The notes beneath the pieces were generated by a model that saw only the letters and a list, made by a program, of their open reading frames with translations, did not search any database and was not told where the DNA came from. From Plut-88900 sp963668115 (GTDB taxonomy: Bacteria; Chloroflexota; Dehalococcoidia; Plut-88900), in assembly GCA_963668115.1 (NCBI GenBank), contig OY764147.1:186001-250000 (forward strand): a stretch of 64,000 nucleotides of DNA. Reading direction: 5' to 3'. Shown here one piece after another: positions 50,380-59,248 of this stretch (position 1 is its first letter; every line of letters begins with the position of its first letter). Position numbers and translations under genes: made by a program.

Positions 50380-51601
50380 CCAGCCTCGTCAGGTCGCCCT
50401 GTACCTGCACATCCCGTTCTGCGTTACGAAGTGCAACTACTGCGACTTCAATACGTATGCGGGAATAGAAGACCTGATGCCGGAGTACGTGTCGGCGTTA
50501 GTGGAGGAGATTGGTATGTGGGGAGAGGGGTTGGAAGACGAGACTCGGGTGCCGACGATATTCTTCGGGGGTGGGACGCCGTCTTTGCTACCGATAGAGG
50601 ACGTGGAGAAGATTCTGGGCGCATGCAGGGACAGCTTCAGGTGCGAGACGGAGATGGAGGTGACGTTGGAGTCGAATCCCGGGGACTTGTCGGTAGAGCA
50701 CCTGGAGGGGCTGAGAGGGGTGGGGGTGAACCGGCTGAGCATCGGGGTGCAGAGCTTCAGTGATGCGCACCTTTTAGCATTGACGCGGAGGCACTCGGCG
50801 GCAGAGGCGGCGCGGGCTTTTGGGATGGCCCGGGAGGCAGGGTTGGACAATGTGAACCTAGATTTGATGTTCGGGCTGCCGAGACAGACGTTGGCTGACT
50901 GGAAGGAAAGCGTAGACCGGATGATCAGCTTGGGCCCTGAGCACTTATCGTTGTATGCGCTGACGCTGGAAGAGGGGACACCCCTGCACAGAGACGTATA
51001 TCGGGGCGCGATGCCGGAACCGGACGCGGACCTGGCGGCGGAGATGTACCTGTATGCGATAGAGAGACTGGGCGAGTCGGGGTATGGGCAGTACGAGATA
51101 TCCAGCTGGGCGAAGGTGAATCGGGAATGCCGGCACAACATGGTGTATTGGCGTAACAAGGAATACCTGGGGATCGGGGCAGGGGCGCACTCGTTTCTAG
51201 GCGGGTGCAGGTTCGCCGAAGAGCGGAGGCCCCGGCGATACGTAGGTCGGGTGAGGGAGTTGAGGGCTAAGGGGGGCTGGGGTCGGTTACCTATGGAAAA
51301 CGGTGAAGAGATGGAGGCGGCGCTGACCGGGCGGGGGCCAGTTTCGGAGGTGGAGGTGATTTCGGAGATGGTGGAGATGGGAGAGACGATGATGATGGGG
51401 CTGCGTTTGATGGAGGGGGTGTCGGGAGAGGGGTTCAACAGGCGATTTGGGCGGTCATTGGAGTCGGTGTTCGGGGCGGACCTGAGGGAGTTGGAGGGAC
51501 TAGGTCTGTTGGAGGAGGCTGGGGATATATGGAGGCTGACAGGTCGAGGGAAGTTGCTGGGGAACGAAGTGTTTCAGAGGTTCGTGTCGGTTAGGGCGTA
51601 G
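50372..51601 (+). CDS. hemW: radical SAM heme chaperone HemW
   Basis: This 409-aa protein has the radical SAM cluster motif FCVTKCNYCDFNTYAG with CxxxCxxC at about residues 17-24, FFGGGTPSLLP (about 65), TLESNPGDLS and RLSIGVQSF. HemW-type length and the C-terminal winged region (EGFNRRFGRSLESVF) favour a heme chaperone over the oxygen-independent coproporphyrinogen oxidase HemN. It fits with the HemQ-type heme route at 10.9 kb. It overlaps ychF. Confidence 0.92.
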   Translation: MSSQPRQVALYLHIPFCVTKCNYCDFNTYAGIEDLMPEYVSALVEEIGMWGEGLEDETRVPTIFFGGGTPSLLPIEDVEKILGACRDSFRCETEMEVTLESNPGDLSVEHLEGLRGVGVNRLSIGVQSFSDAHLLALTRRHSAAEAARAFGMAREAGLDNVNLDLMFGLPRQTLADWKESVDRMISLGPEHLSLYALTLEEGTPLHRDVYRGAMPEPDADLAAEMYLYAIERLGESGYGQYEISSWAKVNRECRHNMVYWRNKEYLGIGAGAHSFLGGCRFAEERRPRRYVGRVRELRAKGGWGRLPMENGEEMEAALTGRGPVSEVEVISEMVEMGETMMMGLRLMEGVSGEGFNRRFGRSLESVFGADLRELEGLGLLEEAGDIWRLTGRGKLLGNEVFQRFVSVRA

Positions 51602-51637
51602 GGGCGGTAGGGTGCGTTGTCGGTGGGGAATTTAGGG

Positions 51638-51646
51638 TGCTATTCT
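51638..51646 (+). promoter_or_regulatory. possible extended -10 promoter TGCTATTCT
   Basis: TGC precedes TATTCT (four of six consensus bases), ending 31 nt before the selB start. Confidence 0.35.
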
Positions 51647-51676
51647 AGTTTCAGATTGTGGAGTCTGAGGGGGTAG

Positions 51677-53539
51677 ATGTACGTAATCGGAACGGCGGGG
51701 CACGTCGACCACGGGAAGTCGGCGCTGGTGCGCGCGCTGAGCGGGACAGACCCGGACAGGTTGCGGGAGGAGAAGGAACGGGGGCTGACGATAGACCTCG
51801 GGTTTGCGTGGTTGACGCTACCGAGCGGGCGGGAGGTGAGCATTGTAGACGTGCCGGGGCACGAGCGGTTTATCAGGAACATGCTGGCCGGGGTGGGGGG
51901 AATTGACGTAGCCCTGCTGGTTGTAGCGGCGGACGAGGGGGTGATGCCCCAGACGATGGAGCACTTGGCGATCATCGATCTGCTGAGAATCGATCGGGGG
52001 CTGGTGGCGGTGACCAAGAAGGACCTGGTGGACGACGACTGGATGGAACTGGTGTCGTCAGACATTAGTGATGCGTTGAAGGGGACTACGCTGGAATATG
52101 CGCGAATGATCGGGGTGTCTTCGGTCTCGGGGGAGGGGTTGGGGGAGTTGCAAGAAGCCCTAGATTCTATACTGGACGGGGTGGAGGCTAGGACAGCTGA
52201 TGGGCATCCGCGTTTGCCAATCGACAGGGCATTCACGATATCTGGGTTTGGGACAGTGGTGACGGGAACGCTGGTCGGGGGGGAATTGGCGGTGGGCCAA
52301 GAAGTCGAACTTGTGCCGGGAGGGCAAAGGGGTCGGGTAAGGGGGATCCAGACGCACAAGCAGAGTGCGAAGGTGGGGATGCCCGGCACCCGGGTGGCGG
52401 CGAACATATCGGGGATCAATCACGAAAGTATTGAGAGAGGTCAAATCCTGACCGTTCGGGGTTGGTTGAGGGAGAGCCGGGCGTTGGACGTTAGGCTCCG
52501 GGTCGTGCAGGACTCTCCTGTGTCGGTGAAGCACCGGGCCTCGGTGACGCTGCACTTGGGGACGAGCGAGACGCTGGCGAGGGTGAGGCTGCTGGACCAG
52601 GAAGGGTTGGAGCCAGGGGAGTCGGGGTGGGCACAGCTGTACCTGCAATACCCGGTTGCGGCGGTGAAAGGCGACCTGTTTGTAATCAGGTCACACCAAG
52701 GGACGCTGGGGGGCGGGGAGGTGGTGGAGACGCTGGCCCGACGGCACAAGAGGTTCGATGTCCCGGTGGTGGACCGACTGAGTGTGCTGGTCGAGGGTCG
52801 GCCGGAGGAGGTGCTGCTGAAGTCTCTAGAGGCCATCGAACCAAACTCATGGAAGAAAGTTGTAGAGGAGAGCGGAGTATCGGGAGAGGAGGCGGAGGAG
52901 GCGTTAAAGGGTCTGTTGGAACGGAGAGAGGTGAAGGTCCTGGGAGACGGGCAGGTGACGGGTGGCACGGTATTGTACTCGGGGCGGGGGTGGGCGAGAG
53001 TTATGGAGCGGTCTAGGGAAACGGTGGATTCGTATCACAAGCAGTTCCCGTTGAGGGTGGGTTTGCCCAAGGAGGAGCTGAGAAGCAGGTTAGGGCTTGG
53101 GGGGCAGGTGTTCGGGAGGGTTGTCGGCAAACTCGTGGAAGAAGGTGTGCTGGTGGAAGAAGGGTCGGTGGTAAGGTTACCTGGGCACAGCCGGGTGCTG
53201 AGTGCGAAGCAGCAGGCGGAGGTCGACTGGTATTTGTCGGCGCTGCAGGCGCAACCTTATTCGCCGCCGACAGATCTGGGAATCAACGGAGAACTGATAG
53301 CAGGGCTGGTGGACGAGGGAAAAGTGGTGAAGGTGAACCAGGACGTAGTGTTCAGTGCCGGTGTATACGAGGAGATGAGAGATAGGATTGTTGAAGAGGC
53401 GAGGGCCGAGGGCAAGATCAACGTGGGTCGGGTGCGGGATATGTTCTACACGAGCAGGAAATACGCTCTGGCGCTGATGGAGTACCTGGATCAGCAGAGG
53501 ATTACGCGTCGGGTGGGGGATGACAGGGTGCTGAGGTAA
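51677..53539 (+). CDS. selB: selenocysteine-specific elongation factor SelB
   Basis: This 620-aa GTPase has G1 GTAGHVDHGKSALVRAL (residues 5-21), GLTIDLGFAW, G3 VDVPGHERF, G4 VTKKDL, an EF-Tu-like domain II, and C-terminal winged helices ending in FYTSRKYALALMEYLDQQRI, the SECIS-binding end. SelB delivers Sec-tRNA to UGA codons at a SECIS hairpin. selA, selD and tRNA-Sec are not in the window. GAGGGGG lies shortly before the ATG. Confidence 0.95.
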   Translation: MYVIGTAGHVDHGKSALVRALSGTDPDRLREEKERGLTIDLGFAWLTLPSGREVSIVDVPGHERFIRNMLAGVGGIDVALLVVAADEGVMPQTMEHLAIIDLLRIDRGLVAVTKKDLVDDDWMELVSSDISDALKGTTLEYARMIGVSSVSGEGLGELQEALDSILDGVEARTADGHPRLPIDRAFTISGFGTVVTGTLVGGELAVGQEVELVPGGQRGRVRGIQTHKQSAKVGMPGTRVAANISGINHESIERGQILTVRGWLRESRALDVRLRVVQDSPVSVKHRASVTLHLGTSETLARVRLLDQEGLEPGESGWAQLYLQYPVAAVKGDLFVIRSHQGTLGGGEVVETLARRHKRFDVPVVDRLSVLVEGRPEEVLLKSLEAIEPNSWKKVVEESGVSGEEAEEALKGLLERREVKVLGDGQVTGGTVLYSGRGWARVMERSRETVDSYHKQFPLRVGLPKEELRSRLGLGGQVFGRVVGKLVEEGVLVEEGSVVRLPGHSRVLSAKQQAEVDWYLSALQAQPYSPPTDLGINGELIAGLVDEGKVVKVNQDVVFSAGVYEEMRDRIVEEARAEGKINVGRVRDMFYTSRKYALALMEYLDQQRITRRVGDDRVLR

Positions 53540-53665
53540 GTCTTTAGACAGACGGACACAGGTCTTCCAAGGGCCTCACTCTGGGGTAAGCAGACAGAAT
53601 ATCCCGTGGGCGTCGACAGTCATGGTTGGATGAAGGAAGATGCCCGCGAGGGCCCAGTTTTGCCA

Positions 53666-53674
53666 TGCTACAAT
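53666..53674 (+). promoter_or_regulatory. extended -10 promoter TGCTACAAT
   Basis: TGC precedes TACAAT within the 289-bp gap after selB, 155 nt before the dehydrogenase at 53829. The rest of that gap shows no gene or RNA that I can support. Confidence 0.5.
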
Positions 53675-53828
53675 CGCAGAGGTGGACCGAACTTCGGAGG
53701 GCAGTGGGTGTCGGGTGGGGGGACGTGGTGAAGTAAATACTCGACTGCCTGGCGATGAGCCTGAGCGCGGACGATCTGTGGGGGCGGTTGAATAGGGGTC
53801 GGGGTATAGATACAGGGAGATTGACGTA

Positions 53829-54725
53829 ATGAAAGTGGGATTTATTGGATTGGGCAACATGGGTGGTCCGATGGCCCTGAACGTGGCGAGGGCCGGATTC
53901 GAGATGACGGTACTGGACCTGGTACAGGAGCGGATGACGCCGTTGCTGGAGATGGGGGCGTCGGGGGCGGGTTCAGCTGCTGAGGTTGCTGCGGCGAGTG
54001 ACGTTACATTCACATCGCTGCCTGGGCCGCTAGAGATGGAAACTGTGGCTATAGGCAAGGGTGGGATTTTGGAGGGGATAAGGGAGGGGTCGGTGTACGT
54101 TGACTTGACCACGAACCGGCCTTCGCTGGTGCGGAGAATTGAGCCGATGTTTCGGGAGAAGGGCTGTGTGATGCTGGATGCGCCGGTAAGCGGTGGGGTG
54201 CCCGGCGCGGTGGCGGGCAGGCTGGCAGTGATGGTGAGCGGTGATGAAGAAACCTATGAGCGGTGCAAACCGGTGTTGGACGCTATAGGGGACAAAGCGC
54301 AGTATTGTGGCTCTATCGGGTGCGGGACGATCTGCAAGCTTGCACACAACGCGATCAACTATGCGTTTATGGAGGCAGTGGGCGAATGCTTCACGGTGGC
54401 GGTGAAGGCGGGAGTTAAGCCGGAAGTTGTATGGAAAGCCGTAAGGGACGGGGCGGTGGGGAGGGGGGTGGCCCTACACGGTAGCATTCCGCGGAAGGTT
54501 CTGAAGGGAGATTTCTCGGCGGACTTTGCGCTGAAGCTGGCGATGAAGGACGTAACGCTGGCCGCGGAACTGGGCCACGAATACGGGGTGCCAATGCCGG
54601 CGATTGAGATGGCGTTGAAGGATATCCAGGAAGCGGTGGGGCGGGGGTGGGGGGAGGATGACTCAAGGGGAGTCATCAGGCTGCACGAAGAGCGGGCAGG
54701 GGTAGAACTCAGGGCGGAGATTTAG
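53829..54725 (+). CDS. NAD(P)-dependent beta-hydroxyacid dehydrogenase (3-hydroxyisobutyrate dehydrogenase family)
   Basis: This 298-aa protein has the N-terminal Rossmann motif VGFIGLGNMGGPMALNVARAG, substrate segment MLDAPVSGGVPGAVAGRLAVMV (about residues 118-138), the catalytic Lys in IGCGTICKLAHNAINYA (about 170), and KDVTLAAELG near 240. The family oxidises 3-hydroxyisobutyrate, tartronate semialdehyde, glutamate-semialdehyde analogues and others. With no valine-degradation genes adjacent the substrate stays open. Confidence 0.92.
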   Translation: MKVGFIGLGNMGGPMALNVARAGFEMTVLDLVQERMTPLLEMGASGAGSAAEVAAASDVTFTSLPGPLEMETVAIGKGGILEGIREGSVYVDLTTNRPSLVRRIEPMFREKGCVMLDAPVSGGVPGAVAGRLAVMVSGDEETYERCKPVLDAIGDKAQYCGSIGCGTICKLAHNAINYAFMEAVGECFTVAVKAGVKPEVVWKAVRDGAVGRGVALHGSIPRKVLKGDFSADFALKLAMKDVTLAAELGHEYGVPMPAIEMALKDIQEAVGRGWGEDDSRGVIRLHEERAGVELRAEI

Positions 54726-54736
54726 GGCGCGGGGGT

Positions 54737-55681
54737 CTAACGGATACGGGTCATAGCTACATCCGCTTCCTGTACGAGGGTCTTGACCACCTCAGCGGCG
54801 CTCATGATCTCGTTAACAACACCGGCACCGGCGCCACAGTAGACCACCTCCTCATCGATTGCACCATCGAGCAGAGAGATCCGGTCCTGCCGGAGGCCAT
54901 TTGTGCGGGCAGGCTGGGAGCCGTTGTTGGAATCTCGCAGGTGGTCGAAAGCGGTGTTTCTGAGGAGTCGAATTGGTTGGGATGAGACGGTGGCGATGGC
55001 GGTGCTGGTGTCCACGGCGTTGATGATAGCGTCCTTGAAGTTGGGATGGGCGACACATTCGTGGGTGGCGATGAAGCGGGTGCCGATATAGGCGGCACTG
55101 GCACCAAGGCCGATTGCCGCGGCGAGGCCTCGTCCATCAGAGATTCCCCCGGCTGCGATTACGGGGATTTCAATGGCATCAACGACTTGGGGAACGAGGG
55201 TGAGGAGGGAGAGGTTGTCGGGGCTTCCAGGGCCGGCGGCCTCGATACCGGTGGCGATGACTCCATCGGCGCCGCGGGCCTCGGCACTGCGGGCTTGATG
55301 GACGGAACCCACTACGTGGAAGACTGTAATACCGGCGTCCTTCAGGTGGCCGGTGTGGTTGGAGGCGTCGCCTCCGGCGGTTACGACAATGGGGACGGCC
55401 TGCTCAGTTGTGATGCTTACCAGGACGTCCAACAAGGGATGGTCGGTGAAGAGGCAAACGCCGTAGGGGCGGGGGGTGAGGGCCTTGATCTTTCTCAGTT
55501 GGGACTGATAGTTTTCAATCTCGTCAGCATCCTCGGGGAGGGCGGCGTTGGGGGTGATCATGCCCAGGGCGCCGGAATTGGATACGGTGGCGGCCAATTC
55601 AGCATTGGACACCCAAGGCATACCGGCCTGGATAATGGGGGACTGGATGTTGAGCTGCTTGGTTAAGCGAGTCGCTTTCAT
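54737..55681 (-). CDS. nitronate monooxygenase family protein
   Basis: This 314-aa TIM-barrel flavoprotein resembles 2-nitropropane dioxygenase: SPIIQAGMPWVSNAELAATVSNSGALGMIT at the start, GVIATGIEAAGPGS (about residues 134-147), IPVIAAGGISDGRGLAAAIGLGASAAYIGTRF (FMN phosphate loop, about 173-204). The His base (EAAGH or equivalent) reads EAAGPGS here, so the canonical catalytic His is not obvious; a related enoyl reductase-type or other FMN function is possible. It faces selB-side genes convergently. Confidence 0.85.
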   Translation of the reverse strand: MKATRLTKQLNIQSPIIQAGMPWVSNAELAATVSNSGALGMITPNAALPEDADEIENYQSQLRKIKALTPRPYGVCLFTDHPLLDVLVSITTEQAVPIVVTAGGDASNHTGHLKDAGITVFHVVGSVHQARSAEARGADGVIATGIEAAGPGSPDNLSLLTLVPQVVDAIEIPVIAAGGISDGRGLAAAIGLGASAAYIGTRFIATHECVAHPNFKDAIINAVDTSTAIATVSSQPIRLLRNTAFDHLRDSNNGSQPARTNGLRQDRISLLDGAIDEEVVYCGAGAGVVNEIMSAAEVVKTLVQEADVAMTRIR

Positions 55682-55718
55682 TGTGCCTCTGCGGGAGACC
55701 GGTCTATAGAAGTTGAAT

Positions 55719-55735
55719 AGCGTTTGGGCAACGCT
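55719..55735. repeat. small inverted repeat upstream of nitronate monooxygenase gene
   Basis: AGCGTT and AACGCT pair around TGGGC. It sits between divergent genes; role unknown. Confidence 0.4.
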
Positions 55736-55777
55736 TCAACACGCACAGGGTGCAACGGTGAAGGTTTGCCTCATCGG

Positions 55778-55783
55778 TATAAT
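55778..55783 (+). promoter_or_regulatory. -10 element TATAAT
   Basis: A perfect TATAAT 81 nt before the ATG of the Trm112-like gene. Confidence 0.45.
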
Positions 55784-55863
55784 ATAACTCAACGGAGGGC
55801 TAAAGGTTAGAGAGAGCCCTGGGGACGGGGATGATGCCGTCCGGCAGGTCCGGAGCTTCCAAA

Positions 55864-56046
55864 ATGAAAAGAGACTTAATGGACATCCTTGCGTGCCCGG
55901 AATGCAAGGGTGAACTGAGATTAGTTGCCGAAACTGAGGTCGACGGGGAAGTGATGACCGGGTCTTTGCTGTGTTCGAAGTGCCCGCACACGTACCCCAT
56001 CATAGATTCGATACCGAACTTCCTGCCGCAGGAGATGCGCCAATAG
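55864..56046 (+). CDS. Trm112-family zinc-ribbon protein
   Basis: This 60-aa protein from the ATG at 55864 has KRDLMDILACPECKGELRL with CxxC, a second CxxC in LLCSKCPHTYPI, and IDSIPNFLP at the end, all typical of Trm112/YcaR. Such proteins activate methyltransferases or assist folding of partners. An upstream ATG at 55831 would add 11 residues without family similarity. The single-domain size is usual. Confidence 0.92.
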   Translation: MKRDLMDILACPECKGELRLVAETEVDGEVMTGSLLCSKCPHTYPIIDSIPNFLPQEMRQ

Positions 56047-56062
56047 GGGACAGAGGCGCGGT

Positions 56063-56641
56063 CTAGGCATCGTCCTCTTTATTCTCTATTAGCGTACCCC
56101 TCGGGGTGGAGGCGAGGCCCGAGCCGTACAGGGCGCTCCACCGGCGCTTCTTGACCCGTTCGGGCCTGTTTAAGGCGGAGAGCATTTGAGCCACAGTGCG
56201 GGACTCTACGGGGTGGAGGAGGAGAGGGTTGAGCTCCGAAAGAGGGTGGAGGACGAAGGCCCGTTCTGCGATGCGGGGGTGGGGAATGGTGAGGTCAGGG
56301 GTGTCGATTATCTGGTCGCCGTAGAAGAGGATATCGATATCGATGATGCGTGGGCCGTCCTTGAAGCTCATAATTCGGCCCATCTGGCCCTCTATGTGCT
56401 TGAGGTAGGCAAGGAGTTCCTGGGGGGAGAGGTCCGTATAGGCTGCGCAGACGATGTTGACGAACCAGGGCTGGTCCTTCAGGCCGACGGGCTCGCTTTC
56501 GTAGATCGACGAAACTTCGCTGACAGTGACGAGGTCAGGGAGGAGCTTGAGGGCGCGGGCAACATTGGATTCCTTGATGCCGATGTTGGAGCCAAGGCTG
56601 AGGTAGACCCGTGACTTACGGCCTATGCTAGTTTCGGACAC
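56063..56641 (-). CDS. folK: 2-amino-4-hydroxy-6-hydroxymethyldihydropteridine diphosphokinase
   Basis: This 192-aa protein has VYLSLGSNIGIKESNVARAL (about residues 12-31), EPVGLKDQPWFVNIV (about 49), and DIDILFYGDQIIDTPDLTIPHPR (about 99-121), the HPPK signature. It transfers pyrophosphate from ATP to hydroxymethyl-dihydropterin in folate synthesis. It follows folP by 2 bp on the same strand, so the two steps are made together. Confidence 0.95.
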   Translation of the reverse strand: MSETSIGRKSRVYLSLGSNIGIKESNVARALKLLPDLVTVSEVSSIYESEPVGLKDQPWFVNIVCAAYTDLSPQELLAYLKHIEGQMGRIMSFKDGPRIIDIDILFYGDQIIDTPDLTIPHPRIAERAFVLHPLSELNPLLLHPVESRTVAQMLSALNRPERVKKRRWSALYGSGLASTPRGTLIENKEDDA

Positions 56642-56643
56642 GG

Positions 56644-57501
56644 CTATGAACCTTCCCGACCGTTGAGAGCAGGCCTGACTATGGCGTCGGCCATGCGGCA
56701 GACTCGAATCATGGCCTGGACATCATGGACCCGGGCGATATCGGCGCCGTTGGCTATACAGAGGGCCACGACGGCGGCGGTGCCTTCGACTCTCTGATCA
56801 ACTGGCAGGTCCAGCGTACGCCCGATCATTGACTTTCGGGAAGGGCCAACGAGGATTGCCGGGGCGATGCCCTTGAGCTCCGAAAGCCGACGTACGACCT
56901 CCAGATTGTGTTCGAGGGTTTTTCCGAAGCCGAGGCCTGGGTCGATGATGATGTTATCGGGTCGGACGCCTGCTTTAACTGCCATTTCCACACTGGAGGC
57001 CAGGCTGTACCTGATGTCGGGGATCAAGTCCCGGTAATCTGTTCCCTGCTGGTTGTGCATCAGGACAACAGGGACCCTGGCGTCTGCGACGAGGGAGGCC
57101 ATGTCGGGGTCACGGCGTAGGGCCCACTGGTCGTTGATTATAGATGCGCCGGCGGAGAGGGCCTCGGCGGCGACGCGTGCAAAAAAGGTGTCGATGCTGA
57201 TGGGCAGGTTAGTGCGGGAGGCCAGGGACTTGACGACGGGAAGGACGCGGGCCAACTCATCCTCCTCGGAGACCGGGGTGTGGTCGGGACGGGTGGACTG
57301 GCCTCCCACGTCCAGTATGTCGGCGCCGAGGGCTTCGAAGCCGAGGCCCCGGGCTACGGCAGCGTCCACATCGTCGGCGAGGCCGTCACTGGAGAAAGAG
57401 TCGGGGGTGACGTTGATTATGCCCATGACGAAGGTGCGCGTTCCCCAGGCGAAGGGGGTGGGGTGGGGACGTGTCGAGGTATCTTTGGGAGCGGTCGTCA
57501 T
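56644..57501 (-). CDS. folP: dihydropteroate synthase
   Basis: This 285-aa TIM-barrel enzyme has FVMGIINVTPDSFSSDG (about residues 24-40), ADILDVGGQSTRPD, SIDTFFARVA, IINDQWALRRDPDMA, and PGLGFGKTLEHNLEVV (about 197). It joins hydroxymethyl-dihydropterin pyrophosphate to p-aminobenzoate. Sulfonamides bind this site. DVGGQSTRP has Gln in place of the more usual Glu of DVGGESTRP. It is first gene of the folP-folK operon. Confidence 0.95.
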   Translation of the reverse strand: MTTAPKDTSTRPHPTPFAWGTRTFVMGIINVTPDSFSSDGLADDVDAAVARGLGFEALGADILDVGGQSTRPDHTPVSEEDELARVLPVVKSLASRTNLPISIDTFFARVAAEALSAGASIINDQWALRRDPDMASLVADARVPVVLMHNQQGTDYRDLIPDIRYSLASSVEMAVKAGVRPDNIIIDPGLGFGKTLEHNLEVVRRLSELKGIAPAILVGPSRKSMIGRTLDLPVDQRVEGTAAVVALCIANGADIARVHDVQAMIRVCRMADAIVRPALNGREGS

Positions 57502-57523
57502 GGCTAAATGTCACCTTAAATCC

Positions 57524-57532
57524 ATTTTAGCA
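57524..57532 (-). promoter_or_regulatory. extended -10 promoter TGCTAAAAT for folP
   Basis: On the minus strand TGC precedes TAAAAT, which ends 23 nt before the folP start at 57501. Confidence 0.55.
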
Positions 57533-57656
57533 CCTCGGGTGGAAGAGAGCATTCAGGTTGTGTGGGTAGGGGTAATCTGGTAGCATTCGGCGGGCCGAAG
57601 GGATAGGTAATCATCTTCCGGCTTGCCCCAACACTTTTGCCACTTTCTAATACTAC

Positions 57657-59228
57657 GTGGCGGGCTCTTCAAGAGGAATGACACCCAACGACAAGCTGGA
57701 AAAGCTGGTTAAGCTGAGAGACCAGGGTCGGCTTGGCGGCGGGCTGCAATCCATTGAGCGCCAGCATGCGAAGGGCAAGCTTACGGCCCGAGAGCGGATA
57801 GACCTGCTGCTAGATCCCGGGACTTTCAATGAGCTCGACCCGTTCGTTACGCATCGGGCTACGGAGTTCGGGCTCAAGGACAGAGTGTTCATAGGGGATG
57901 CGGTCGTCACGGGGTACGGCAAGGTTGACGGCCGCACCGTTTTCGTGTGTTCGCAGGACTTCACTGTGTTAGGTGGGTCGATATCGGAAGTGGTGGGGGA
58001 GAAGACGTGCAAGGCGATGGACCTGGCTATAAATACCGGGGCGCCTCTGATAGCGATCAACGACTCGGGAGGGGCGCGGATTCAAGAAGGGGTGGTGAGC
58101 CTTAAGGCGGTGGGCGACATCCTTTACAAAACGACGCAGGCCTCGGGGGTGATACCGCAGATATCGGTGATAGCGGGGCCGGCAGCGGGAGGGGCAGTGT
58201 ATTCGCCGGCTATAACCGATTTCACCTTTATGGTTGAGGGTATCGGGCAGATGTACATCACGGGCCCCGACGTGGTGAAAACGGTAACAGGGGAAGTGGT
58301 TACCCACGAAGAGCTCGGCGGCGCTTACAGCAATGCAGCGAAGAGCGGGGTGGCGCAGTTCATGTACGGGAACGAGAAGGAGTGCATGGACGGTGTGAGA
58401 AAGCTTATAGGGTTTTTGCCATCCAGTGCGAAAGACAAGCCGCCAATGGCAGAATTCGATGCCGCCCAGGATGAGACGGATGAATCACTGCGAGGGATTG
58501 TTCCGGAGGACCCCAGCAAACCCTATGACATCAAGGAAGTGATTGGCCGGGTAGTGGATGCCGGTGAATTTCTGGAAGTGTCCCAGCTGTACGCGCGGAA
58601 CATTGTGGTCGGGTTTGGACGGATTGGGGGCGGGGTGGTGGGGGTGGTGGCGCAGCAGCCGTCTCATCTGTCGGGTGTGATAGACATAGAGGCATCTCAG
58701 AAGGGGGCGCGTTTCGTGCGGTTCTGCGACGCGTTTTCGATCCCGATAGTCACATTTGTGGACGTGCCTGGGTTCATGCCGGGAATCGAGCAGGAGCACG
58801 GCGGGATAATAAGGCACGGGGCAAAGCTGATCTTCGCATACTCCGAGGCCACGGTGCCGAAAATCACCGTAATCACCCGAAAGGCGTATGGCGGGGCATA
58901 CATAGTGATGAGCAGCAAGCACGTGGGCGGGGACATCAACTACGCGTGGCCGTCGGCGGAGATAGCGGTGATGGGTGCGAGCGGGGCGGTGAACATAATT
59001 TCGCGGAGGGAGATCCGGGCTTCGGACACTCCGGAGGAAACCCGGGCACAGTTGATCAGGGACTATGAGGAGAATTTCAACAACCCGTACCAAGCCTCTT
59101 CGCGGGGGTTTGTCGACGAGGTGATAGATCCTGCGGAGACAAGAAGCAAAGTAATTGCGGCACTGCGGATGCTGGAAAATAAGAAAGTCACGCCCCCTGC
59201 GAGGAAGCACGGCAACATCCCACTATGA
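57657..59228 (+). CDS. acyl-CoA carboxylase/transcarboxylase carboxyltransferase subunit (PccB/12S type)
   Basis: This 523-aa protein has both carboxyltransferase halves: N-terminal RIDLLLDPGTFNELDPFVTHR and NDSGGARIQEGVVSL (oxyanion loop, about residue 137-151), and C-terminal VDVPGFMPGIEQEHGGIIRHGAKL (about 365) with RKAYGGAYIVMSSKHVGGD. It moves carboxylate between biotin and propionyl-CoA or a similar acyl-CoA. The length is that of the 12S transcarboxylase subunit (about 524 aa as I recall). GTG at 57657 or ATG at 57678 (next to AAGAGGA) may be the start. The downstream gene, 20 bp away, encodes the biotin-bearing partner. Confidence 0.92.
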   Translation: MAGSSRGMTPNDKLEKLVKLRDQGRLGGGLQSIERQHAKGKLTARERIDLLLDPGTFNELDPFVTHRATEFGLKDRVFIGDAVVTGYGKVDGRTVFVCSQDFTVLGGSISEVVGEKTCKAMDLAINTGAPLIAINDSGGARIQEGVVSLKAVGDILYKTTQASGVIPQISVIAGPAAGGAVYSPAITDFTFMVEGIGQMYITGPDVVKTVTGEVVTHEELGGAYSNAAKSGVAQFMYGNEKECMDGVRKLIGFLPSSAKDKPPMAEFDAAQDETDESLRGIVPEDPSKPYDIKEVIGRVVDAGEFLEVSQLYARNIVVGFGRIGGGVVGVVAQQPSHLSGVIDIEASQKGARFVRFCDAFSIPIVTFVDVPGFMPGIEQEHGGIIRHGAKLIFAYSEATVPKITVITRKAYGGAYIVMSSKHVGGDINYAWPSAEIAVMGASGAVNIISRREIRASDTPEETRAQLIRDYEENFNNPYQASSRGFVDEVIDPAETRSKVIAALRMLENKKVTPPARKHGNIPL

Positions 59229-59248
59229 CCCGTGCACTTGATCGCTGA

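Noticed and set aside
53638..53735. tRNA-Sec downstream of selB
   Set aside because: GGAAGATGCCCG resembles the start of tRNA-Sec, but there is no T-arm (GGTTCRA) or matching acceptor end.
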